In this document: piece by piece, positions 1-5,673 of the stretch
Layout of the letters: each line of letters starts with the position of its first letter
Numbering within the stretch: the first letter of the stretch is position 1
Assembly: GCA_020847555.1 (NCBI GenBank)
Contig: JADLBT010000055.1
Location: forward strand, 1 to 10,220
DNA: 10,220 nt
DNA from: Gemmataceae bacterium
GTDB taxonomy: Bacteria; Planctomycetota; Planctomycetia; Gemmatales; Gemmataceae
Direction: 5' to 3'
Position numbers and translations under genes: made by a program
Notes under the pieces: generated by a model
Seen by the model: only the letters and a program-made list of their open reading frames with translations
The model's database searches: none
Told to the model about the DNA's origin: nothing

Positions 1-63
1 CGCGGGCTGCGTCCCGTGGGGGCCAGTCTCAAGCGCTCGGCCCCCGGGACGCAGCCCGCGGGC
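1..63. repeat. Palindromic repeat, copy 1 (downstream of nuoL, truncated by window edge)
   Basis: Bases 1-16 are the exact reverse complement of 45-60, and the pairing continues less perfectly inwards (one extra base in the left arm). By analogy with the other copies the element would start a few bases left of the window. The variable triplet is GCT (6-8), matched by AGC (53-55); the neighbouring GCGTCCCG core is identical to that in the other two copies. It lies just after the nuoL stop codon. On the minus-strand transcript it could act as a 3'-end stabilising hairpin or weak terminator, but the downstream side is not visible. Confidence 0.85.
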
Positions 64-71
64 TTTGGGTG

Positions 72-2069
72 TCAGCGGAGCAGCACCGCCAGCAGGAAGC
101 CTGCCACCCCCAGCACCATCAGCAGGGCGTAGAACTGTACCAGCCCGTTCTGAATCGGCCGGAACACGTAGGCCACGTAGCGCGGCAGTTGCCCTACCAG
201 ATCCACCAGGCCATCGACGACGTAGGCGTCGAGCGCGCGGCAGAAGGAGGCCAGGCCGGCCAGCGGGCGGACGAGGAACACATAGTACAGCTCGTCCAGG
301 TAAAACCGATTGCGCGACAGTTCGTACAGCCGCGGGGCGGCGTGGGCCGCCTTGCCGGGGAGGGCTGGCTGGCGGACGTACATCCACCACGCGATGGCGA
401 TCCCGCCCAGGGCGAGCGCGCTGCTCCCGAGCAGTAGCGGCCAGTTCAGGACGTGTGCGGCGACCTGCTCCGGCAGCAGCCCCGTCCCGCTAAACGCCGC
501 TTGCCACCGCGACGCCCTCAGCCAGTCGCTGCTCAGCGTGTCGGCCAGCCAGTGCGTGAGCGGGCCGACGATGTAACCGAGCGCCACCGCCCCCGCCGCC
601 AGGATCACGAGCGGGCCGAGCATCACCCACGATGCTTCGTGGGCGTGGCCGTGCGCCTCCTCCGGCATGCGCTGCGCGCCCCAGAACGTCAGGAAGTACG
701 CCCGGAACGTGTAGAACGCGGTTAGCCCGGCCGTCACCAGGGCAGCGATGAACAGCACCATGTACACCCACCCCGTCTCGACGCTGGCGTGGGAGGCGTG
801 CAGCGTCACCTCGAGGATCTCGTCCTTGCTCCAGAACCCGGACAACAGTGGGACGGCCGCCAGCGACGCCGCCCCGCACAGGAACGTCCAGTGCGTCACC
901 GGCAGCAGGCGCCGCAGCCCGCCGAACCGGCGCATGTCGATCACCCCGCCCATCGCGTGCATCACGCTGCCGGAACTGAGGAACAGCAGCGCCTTGAAGA
1001 AGGCATGCGTGAACAGGTGAAAAATCGCGGCGGTCGCCGCCGCCGGCGCCAGATGCTCGGCCTTCAGGCCGGCGCCCAGGGCCAGAAACATGTAGCCCAG
1101 CTGGCTAATGGTCGAGTAGGCCAGCAGGCGTTTCAGGTCGGTCTGCGTCAGGGCTATCAGCGCGGCAAGCAAAGCAGTGAAGCCGCCAATGCAGGCCACA
1201 ACCAGCTGCGCCGCGGGCGCGTGGCCGAACAACGGCGTGCAGCGCGCGACGAGGTAGACGCCGGCGGTCACCATCGTGGCGGCGTGGATGAAGGCGCTGA
1301 CAGGCGTTGGGCCTTCCATCGCGTCGGGCAACCAGACGTGCAGCGGGAACTGGCCCGACTTGCCGACCGCCCCGCAGAACAGCAGCAGGCACGCCAGCAG
1401 CAGGACGCCCGGCTGCGTCTCGGCCTGGTGGACGGCGCTCGCGAAGACCTTGCGGAAGTCGAGCGAGTGCAGGTATTCGCCCGTCGCCGGGTCCGTGAAC
1501 AGGGTGAAGACGACCAGGATCCCGAGGAAGAAGCCCACGTCGCCCAGGCGCGTCACCAGGAACGCCTTGCGGGCGGCGGCCGCGGCCGCCGGCGTCCGGG
1601 ACCAGAATCCAATAAGCAGGTAGCTGCACAGGCCGACGCCTTCCCAGAACGCATACAGCAGCAGAAAGTTGTCCGCCATGACCAGCCCGTTCATCGAGAA
1701 CAGGAACAGGCTGATCTCGGCGAAGAACCGGGGGTAGCCCTCGTCCCCTTCCATGTAGCCGGCCGAGTAGAACGCGATCAGCGTCCCGACGAACGTGACG
1801 GCCACCAGCATGACCGCGGTCAGGCCGTCCACCATCAGGCTGATGGTGATGTTCACGTCGCCGATCGCAAACCAGGTGACGCTGGTCGAAACATCCCGCG
1901 ATGCGATGGTGATCAGTGCGACGAACGAGAGGACGCACGACCCGGCGGAGGCGAGGATGCACGGCAGGTGCGCGATGCGGCGCAGGCGCCCTCCGAAAAA
2001 GGGGGTAATGGCCGCGGCCAGCAGCGGAAGCCCAGGGATCAGCCACAGAATGACCGCGAACTCAGGCAT
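72..2069 (-). CDS. nuoL: NADH-quinone oxidoreductase subunit L (ND5-like antiporter subunit)
   Basis: NuoL is the distal antiporter-like subunit of the membrane arm. It pumps protons and sends a long lateral helix back along the arm. The 665-residue product is complete. Residues expected in the proton path are present: E143 (FWEGVGLCSYLLIGF), K237 (GAVGKSGQFPLHVWLPDAMEG), H351, H355 and K359 (HLFTHAFFKALLF), and K415/D416 (GFWSKDEIL). About 14 helices precede a histidine-containing loop (471-478) and a C-terminal region (about 580-665) that fits the lateral helix plus final anchor. It is slightly longer than E. coli NuoL (613). The ATG at 2069 overlaps the end of nuoK by 8 bp and has GAGGAG 7 bp upstream, so translational coupling is likely. 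The stop lies 11 bp from a palindrome (1-60); nuoM and nuoN would be expected further left. Confidence 0.98.
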   Translation of the reverse strand: MPEFAVILWLIPGLPLLAAAITPFFGGRLRRIAHLPCILASAGSCVLSFVALITIASRDVSTSVTWFAIGDVNITISLMVDGLTAVMLVAVTFVGTLIAFYSAGYMEGDEGYPRFFAEISLFLFSMNGLVMADNFLLLYAFWEGVGLCSYLLIGFWSRTPAAAAAARKAFLVTRLGDVGFFLGILVVFTLFTDPATGEYLHSLDFRKVFASAVHQAETQPGVLLLACLLLFCGAVGKSGQFPLHVWLPDAMEGPTPVSAFIHAATMVTAGVYLVARCTPLFGHAPAAQLVVACIGGFTALLAALIALTQTDLKRLLAYSTISQLGYMFLALGAGLKAEHLAPAAATAAIFHLFTHAFFKALLFLSSGSVMHAMGGVIDMRRFGGLRRLLPVTHWTFLCGAASLAAVPLLSGFWSKDEILEVTLHASHASVETGWVYMVLFIAALVTAGLTAFYTFRAYFLTFWGAQRMPEEAHGHAHEASWVMLGPLVILAAGAVALGYIVGPLTHWLADTLSSDWLRASRWQAAFSGTGLLPEQVAAHVLNWPLLLGSSALALGGIAIAWWMYVRQPALPGKAAHAAPRLYELSRNRFYLDELYYVFLVRPLAGLASFCRALDAYVVDGLVDLVGQLPRYVAYVFRPIQNGLVQFYALLMVLGVAGFLLAVLLR

Positions 2070-2490
2070 GGCTGGTCTCCTCGTGCTGGGCGGGTCGGGG
2101 GCCTGCGGGCGTCAGTTTTGGTAGCGGCTCCTCCGGCGGCGGAGGCGGCAGCGGCTCTTCGTCCACCACCGGCTCCTGGTCGGCCTCCCGCAGATCCTGC
2201 CAGACGCTCACGTCGAGCGACTTGCGACTGCGGTACAGCGCGAGCACCAGGACCAGGGCGATCGCCGCCTCGCATGCCGCGACGGTGAGGATGAACAGGG
2301 TGAACACCTGGCCCTGGAGGTTGCCCCGATAGCGGGCGAAGGCGACGAGGTTGACCGCCACCCCCTGGAGCATCATCTCGGCCGACAGGAACATGATGAT
2401 CATGTTCCGCCGGACCAGGAACCCGGTCAGTCCGAGCACGAACAGGATCGCGCCGACGACCAGGTAGTTTTCCAGCGACACCGGGGTCAT
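2062..2490 (-). CDS. nuoK: NADH-quinone oxidoreductase subunit K (ND4L-like) with proline-rich tail
   Basis: NuoK is a three-helix membrane subunit of the proton path between NuoJ and NuoN. Helices are at about 8-25, 29-51 and 62-86. The two membrane glutamates essential in E. coli (E36, E72) correspond to E38 (SAEMMLQG) and E74 (AACEAAIAL), and the first-loop arginines are present as R27 and R28. The product is 142 residues against about 100 usually. Residues 93-142 form an acidic, proline-rich tail containing PLPPPPPEEPLPKL, expected on the cytoplasmic side from the known topology. The ATG at 2490 shares ATGA with the nuoJ stop and has GGAGGG 6 bp upstream inside nuoJ, which settles the start. 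A much longer open frame continues upstream in the same frame, but it only shadows nuoJ. The stop overlaps the nuoL start by 8 bp. Confidence 0.96.
   Translation of the reverse strand: MTPVSLENYLVVGAILFVLGLTGFLVRRNMIIMFLSAEMMLQGVAVNLVAFARYRGNLQGQVFTLFILTVAACEAAIALVLVLALYRSRKSLDVSVWQDLREADQEPVVDEEPLPPPPPEEPLPKLTPAGPRPAQHEETSHA
2077..2082 (-). promoter_or_regulatory. Ribosome-binding site of nuoL
   Basis: GAGGAG lies 7 bp before the nuoL ATG, inside the 3' end of nuoK. Together with the 8-bp gene overlap it suggests translational coupling of nuoK and nuoL. Confidence 0.75.
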
Positions 2491-3575
2491 CGCAATCCCT
2501 CCGGACGCCGGCCGGCGATGACGATGGCGCCGATCGTCGCCACCGTCAGCAGCACGCCGGCCAACTCGACGGCCAGCAGGTAGTCGGAGAACAGCGACCG
2601 CCCCAGGGCCGAAACGTTGTAGGCGGGCATGCGTTCCTTGACGCGGCCCGTCTTCTCGTCGAGGGCAGGGGGGGCGCTGGCGGGGGCGCCGCTGAACGCC
2701 GACAGCGGTCGCTGCTCGTCCGGCCGCAGCGACCCGTGCCCGACGCGGATCAGGACAATCTCTCGCAGCTGGCCTTTCACCGCCACCAACCCCTCCTTCT
2801 GGGCGAACGCCAGGTGGAGGAGGGTGGCAGCGTCGCGCAGCTTTTCCCGGTCGGTGGGCTGGCGGCCCGCCGTCCGGGCCGGCGGGAGGCCGCGCAGCGC
2901 CTCGACGTACCGCTCGTGCCCGCCGAGAATCTGGTCGGCCTCCTCGACGGAGGATGCGGCCAGGGCGCGCTGGGCGCGGGCCGTCAACTCGTCGAGTTCC
3001 GGGTCGAGGGTGTAAGTGCGGTGGACCACGCACAGCAGCGCGCCGAGGAGGATGAATCCGGCGAGGGTCGCCAGGAACGGCTCGCGCGACCGCTGGTCGG
3101 CGCTGGACAGTCCCTCCTGCTGAGCGAGCATGATGACAAACAGGAAGATCACGACGATGGCCCCGGCGTAGATGATGATCGTTGCCGCCATCAGGAACGG
3201 AGCCGCCTGGAGCAGGAACAGCCCGCACGTGCTGAGCACGACGAGGACGAACGCCAGCGCCGCGTGGACCGGGTTCCGCAGGATCAGCAGCAGCCCGCCG
3301 GCGAGGACCGCCAGCCCGGAGAACGAGTAGAACAGGACCGTCTCGGGCAGGGCGGTATCGGTGCGGATCAGCAGCCAGCCGCCGCCCGCGAGGGCCAGGC
3401 CGGCGAGGACGCCGCCCCACAGCGGCGGGTAGCGACGGGCACGCGGCAGCAGCAGGTAGATCGCAGCCATCGCCAGCGCGATCGGCACCAGGATCGGCCA
3501 GAACGTCCCGAGGAACGCGCCGATCTCGTCGAGCCGCGACCGCGGGGCGGCCTGGAGGAACAGGGTTGATGGCAT
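2487..3575 (-). CDS. nuoJ: NADH-quinone oxidoreductase subunit J (ND6-like), enlarged
   Basis: NuoJ is a membrane subunit next to NuoH and NuoK, involved in coupling quinone chemistry to proton pumping. The conserved core is residues 80-150: an LFYSFSGLAVLAGGLLLIL helix, NPVHAALAFVLVVLSTCGLF, then ATIIIYAGAIVVIFLFVIML, which carries the family YAGAI motif. The product is 362 residues, roughly twice the usual 170-200. The excess has two parts. Two predicted helices precede the core (about 27-44 and 53-70). A hydrophilic segment of about 130-140 residues (about 188-325) lies between the fourth core helix (167-185) and the last helix (328-354). The insert is charged and partly Ala/Pro-rich, with no motif I recognise. 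The start at 3575 is the best ATG, with only a weak GAGAAG about 11 bp upstream, so the exact N-terminus is less certain. The TGA overlaps the nuoK ATG (ATGA). Confidence 0.93.
   Translation of the reverse strand: MPSTLFLQAAPRSRLDEIGAFLGTFWPILVPIALAMAAIYLLLPRARRYPPLWGGVLAGLALAGGGWLLIRTDTALPETVLFYSFSGLAVLAGGLLLILRNPVHAALAFVLVVLSTCGLFLLQAAPFLMAATIIIYAGAIVVIFLFVIMLAQQEGLSSADQRSREPFLATLAGFILLGALLCVVHRTYTLDPELDELTARAQRALAASSVEEADQILGGHERYVEALRGLPPARTAGRQPTDREKLRDAATLLHLAFAQKEGLVAVKGQLREIVLIRVGHGSLRPDEQRPLSAFSGAPASAPPALDEKTGRVKERMPAYNVSALGRSLFSDYLLAVELAGVLLTVATIGAIVIAGRRPEGLR
2497..2502 (-). promoter_or_regulatory. Ribosome-binding site of nuoK
   Basis: GGAGGG lies 6 bp before the nuoK ATG, inside the end of nuoJ. 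It is among the best Shine-Dalgarno sites in the window and decides the nuoK start against the long open frame that continues upstream. Confidence 0.8.
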
Positions 3576-3627
3576 GGTGCTTGACTTCTCGTGGGAACGC
3601 TTCGCAGCGGTATCTCAACGTCCAGCC

Positions 3628-3657
3628 GTGACGGCAGACCCGGAGGTCTGCCGTCAC
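3628..3657 (-). repeat. Hairpin with C(UCCG)G tetraloop between nuoI and nuoJ
   Basis: GTGACGGCAGACC (3628-3640) and its exact reverse complement (3645-3657) flank four bases. In the minus-strand mRNA these read UCCG, closed by a C-G pair, which is the unusually stable C(UNCG)G tetraloop class. The stem is 13 perfect pairs. No run of Us follows, so it is not a standard intrinsic terminator. It sits in the 106-bp nuoI-nuoJ gap, 24 bp after the nuoI stop. Possible roles are mRNA stabilisation, an RNase end point, or simply another dispersed genomic repeat. Confidence 0.75.
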
Positions 3658-3681
3658 AGCCAGGTCACAAGTTACGGCGGA

Positions 3682-4275
3682 CTACCCGTAACTCTCCCTG
3701 GTCCCCTCGGGGACTGGCTGGCCCTGCGGCGGCGGGTCCGACGCGACGCTGAGCGGTCCGCGCGTGGTCCGGATCGGATCCGTCCCGGCCCGGACCGTTT
3801 CGTCGAAGACGCTGAGCAGCTTCTCCTTGTCGAACATCATCTCCTCGCGGCTCAGGCCCGTCAGGTCGTACAGCGACGTCAGCTCGATGGCGTCGCACGG
3901 GCACGCCTGCTCGCACATCCCGCAGTAGATGCAGCGCAGCTCGTCGATGACGAACGTCTCGGGATACTTCTCGCGGTCCGGCCACGGCGAGGGGGCGGCG
4001 ACGATGTCGATGCACCGGGCCGGACAGGCGGTCGAGCACATGTAGCAGGCGACGCACTTGACGCGCCCCTGCGCGTCGCGGTTGAGGCGGTGGACGCCCC
4101 GGTAGTTCGGCGGCATTTCGGGCCGCTGCTCCGGGAACTGCTGCGTGATCTTCGGCGAGAACATGTGCCGCACCGTAGTCGTCAGCCCTTCCCAGATCGC
4201 CGGCAGATAGAGCCGCTCGGCGAGCCCCATGCGCGGCGAATCCACCCACCTGACGTCTTTCGCCTCGATCGGCAT
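3682..4275 (-). CDS. nuoI: NADH-quinone oxidoreductase subunit I (8Fe ferredoxin, N6a/N6b)
   Basis: NuoI is the TYKY-type ferredoxin subunit that passes electrons through two [4Fe-4S] clusters (N6a, N6b) towards N2 and quinone. The 197-residue product has an N-terminal amphipathic segment (about 20-40, LYLPAIWEGLTTTVRHMF) typical for docking on NuoH. Two cluster motifs follow: C74, C77, C80, C84 (KCVACYMCSTACP) and C115, C118, C121, C125 (CIYCGMCEQACP). Extra cysteines C88 and C127 follow the motifs. The C-terminal 40 or so residues are Pro/Gly-rich and poorly conserved-looking. The start at 4275 (MPIEAKDV) has GGGAG 8 bp upstream; an in-frame ATG at 4338 would overlap nuoH and gives an implausible Arg-rich start. 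It lies 43 bp after nuoH and 106 bp before nuoJ. Confidence 0.97.
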   Translation of the reverse strand: MPIEAKDVRWVDSPRMGLAERLYLPAIWEGLTTTVRHMFSPKITQQFPEQRPEMPPNYRGVHRLNRDAQGRVKCVACYMCSTACPARCIDIVAAPSPWPDREKYPETFVIDELRCIYCGMCEQACPCDAIELTSLYDLTGLSREEMMFDKEKLLSVFDETVRAGTDPIRTTRGPLSVASDPPPQGQPVPEGTRESYG

Positions 4276-4283
4276 GTCGTCTT

Positions 4284-4288
4284 CTCCC
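4284..4288 (-). promoter_or_regulatory. Ribosome-binding site of nuoI
   Basis: GGGAG lies 8 bp before the ATG at 4275 and supports that start over the in-frame ATG at 4338, which would overlap nuoH. Confidence 0.65.
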
Positions 4289-4291
4289 TTC

Positions 4292-4317
4292 GCGCCAGGC
4301 CGCCAGCGGCAGGGCGC
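4292..4317 (-). other. Small hairpin just after the nuoH stop
   Basis: GCGCC (4292-4296) pairs with GGCGC (4313-4317), and GCCG (4299-4302) pairs with CGGC (4307-4310), separated by a symmetric AG/AG internal loop and a 4-base loop. It occupies most of the nuoH-nuoI gap between the nuoH stop and the nuoI ribosome-binding site. It is much weaker than the other palindromes and in such GC-rich sequence could be chance. Confidence 0.35.
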
Positions 4318-4318
4318 A

Positions 4319-5587
4319 CTACCGCACCGGCGCCTCAAACTTCGCGGCCCCGCCGACCGGTATCTGCGCCGGCGGCCCCACGCGCGCTGCCCCCAACCCG
4401 GCCCCGATCAGCAGGACCACCGATGCAGGCAGCAGCAGCCAGGGCGACCAACCCAGCTGCCGCACCACCATCGCGCACACCAGATTCGCCAGCGCCAGCG
4501 GGATCAGCACCTTCCACGCCAGTCCCATCAGCTGGTCGAACCGGAAGCGCGGCAGCGTCCAGCGCACCAGCATGTAGGCGAGGATGAACACCGCCATCTT
4601 GACGGCGAACACGATCAGCTTCACCAGCCATCCGCTCTCCGTCTCCGCCAGGAACGGGAAATGCCAGCCGCCGAAAAACAGGATCACCATCAGGAAACTG
4701 GTGGTGATCATGTGCGTGTACTCGCCGAGGAAGAACATCGCGAACTTCATCGCGCTGTACTCGGTGTGGTAGCCGCCGACCAGCTCCTGCTCGGCCTCCG
4801 GCAGGTCGAACGGCAGCCGATTGCACTCGGCGAACGAGCTGGTCATGAAGATCAGGAACGCGAGCGGCTGACACAGGATGTACCAGAATCCTGTCGCCTG
4901 CGCGTGGATGATCCGCTCCAGGTTGAGGGAGCTGGCCAGCAGCACCACCCCCAGGATCGATAGCCCCAGCGGGATCTCGTAGCTGACGATCTGGGCGCTG
5001 GATCGCAGCGCGCCGAGGAAGCTGTACTTGTCGTTGCCCGCCCACCCGCCGAGGATGATGCCGTACACCGCTAGACTCGAAACCGCGAAGACGAATACGA
5101 TGCCGATGTCCAGCCCCGGCGCGATCACGAACTGGTACGTTCCGCGGTAGGCCGCCTGCCTGTCCTTGAACTCCCGCAGCCGCTGCTGATACGTCTCCAG
5201 GGCATCCGCATGCAGCTTCTCCTCCCTGGGGGTGGCCTTCACGCCGAGCGCCACGGGTGGCTGCGGCGGGACCGGCGGCGGGTCGGTAGCGCCAAACGGC
5301 ACCACGGTGAACGCCAGCAGCGACGTCCCGATCGCGATCGCCGGGGCGAGCAGGTAAAGAAACCGATCCACGTGGCGCGGGATGACCTCCTCCTTGAAGA
5401 GGAATTTCAGCCCGTCGGCGAGCGGTTGGAGCAGGCCGAACGGGCCGACCCGGTTCGGCCCGATTCGATCCTGGACGTATGCCGCCACCTTGCGCTCGAC
5501 GTAGATCAGAAACGCGCACGTCCCGAGGATGACGGCCACCACCCCGGCGATCGTGAGCAGCGTCGGCAGCAGGTCAAATTCGTGCAT
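4319..5587 (-). CDS. nuoH: NADH-quinone oxidoreductase subunit H (ND1-like), with a loop insertion
   Basis: NuoH is the membrane subunit that forms much of the quinone chamber at the junction with the peripheral arm. Family signatures are clear: ERKVAAYVQDRIGPNRVGPF (31-50) with LQPLADGLKFLFKEE (53-67), GWAGNDKYSFLGALRSSAQ (181-199), and ECNRLPFDLPEAEQELVGGY (254-273) followed by HTEYSAMKF. About eight or nine membrane helices are present. The product is 422 residues, against about 325-365 usually. The excess is mainly a hydrophilic, Pro-then-charged stretch at about 101-155 between helices 2 and 3. A possible additional C-terminal helix lies at about 382-400. The ATG at 5587 (MHEFDLLPT) is chosen over 5656, because the 23-residue extension would be translated from a palindromic repeat. 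No good Shine-Dalgarno precedes it: only 12 bp separate the palindrome from the ATG. nuoI starts 43 bp after the stop. Confidence 0.96.
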   Translation of the reverse strand: MHEFDLLPTLLTIAGVVAVILGTCAFLIYVERKVAAYVQDRIGPNRVGPFGLLQPLADGLKFLFKEEVIPRHVDRFLYLLAPAIAIGTSLLAFTVVPFGATDPPPVPPQPPVALGVKATPREEKLHADALETYQQRLREFKDRQAAYRGTYQFVIAPGLDIGIVFVFAVSSLAVYGIILGGWAGNDKYSFLGALRSSAQIVSYEIPLGLSILGVVLLASSLNLERIIHAQATGFWYILCQPLAFLIFMTSSFAECNRLPFDLPEAEQELVGGYHTEYSAMKFAMFFLGEYTHMITTSFLMVILFFGGWHFPFLAETESGWLVKLIVFAVKMAVFILAYMLVRWTLPRFRFDQLMGLAWKVLIPLALANLVCAMVVRQLGWSPWLLLPASVVLLIGAGLGAARVGPPAQIPVGGAAKFEAPVR

Positions 5588-5599
5588 GGCTGTCCCAGG

Positions 5600-5664
5600 G
5601 CCCACGGGTGGCGTCCCGTGGGGCGCGTCTCCAGCGACTCGCCCACGGGACGCCACCCGTGGGC
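5600..5664. repeat. Palindromic repeat, copy 2 (between nuoG and nuoH)
   Basis: Arms 5600-5622 and 5642-5664 form a perfect 23-bp inverted repeat with a 19-base loop, followed by TTT on the right. Within the left arm CCCACGGG (5601-5608) and CCCGTGGG (5615-5622) are reverse complements, so each arm can fold on its own. The variable triplet is GTG (5608-5610), matched by CAC (5654-5656). The loop carries CCAGCGACT, the reverse complement of AGTCGCTGG in the copy at 10149-10219, so the two copies are in opposite orientation. It takes up most of the 86-bp nuoG-nuoH gap, ending 9 bp from the nuoG stop and 12 bp before the nuoH ATG. Confidence 0.9.
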
Positions 5665-5673
5665 TTTGAGGAG

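Noticed and set aside
1..63. Intrinsic transcription terminator after nuoL
   Set aside because: The stem is strong, but the family ends in only three Ts and the same element also occurs inside the operon. nuoM/nuoN are also expected beyond the edge, so termination here is not supported.
789..2288. 499-codon open frame on the plus strand opposite nuoL
   Set aside because: It is antisense to nuoL with Arg/Gln/Glu/His-rich translation and no recognisable domain; a GC-driven shadow.
2062..3657. 531-codon minus-strand frame that would make NuoK a large fusion protein
   Set aside because: The upstream part is an out-of-frame reading of nuoJ (Arg/Pro-rich). nuoK has its own ATG with a GGAGGG ribosome-binding site and the usual ATGA overlap.
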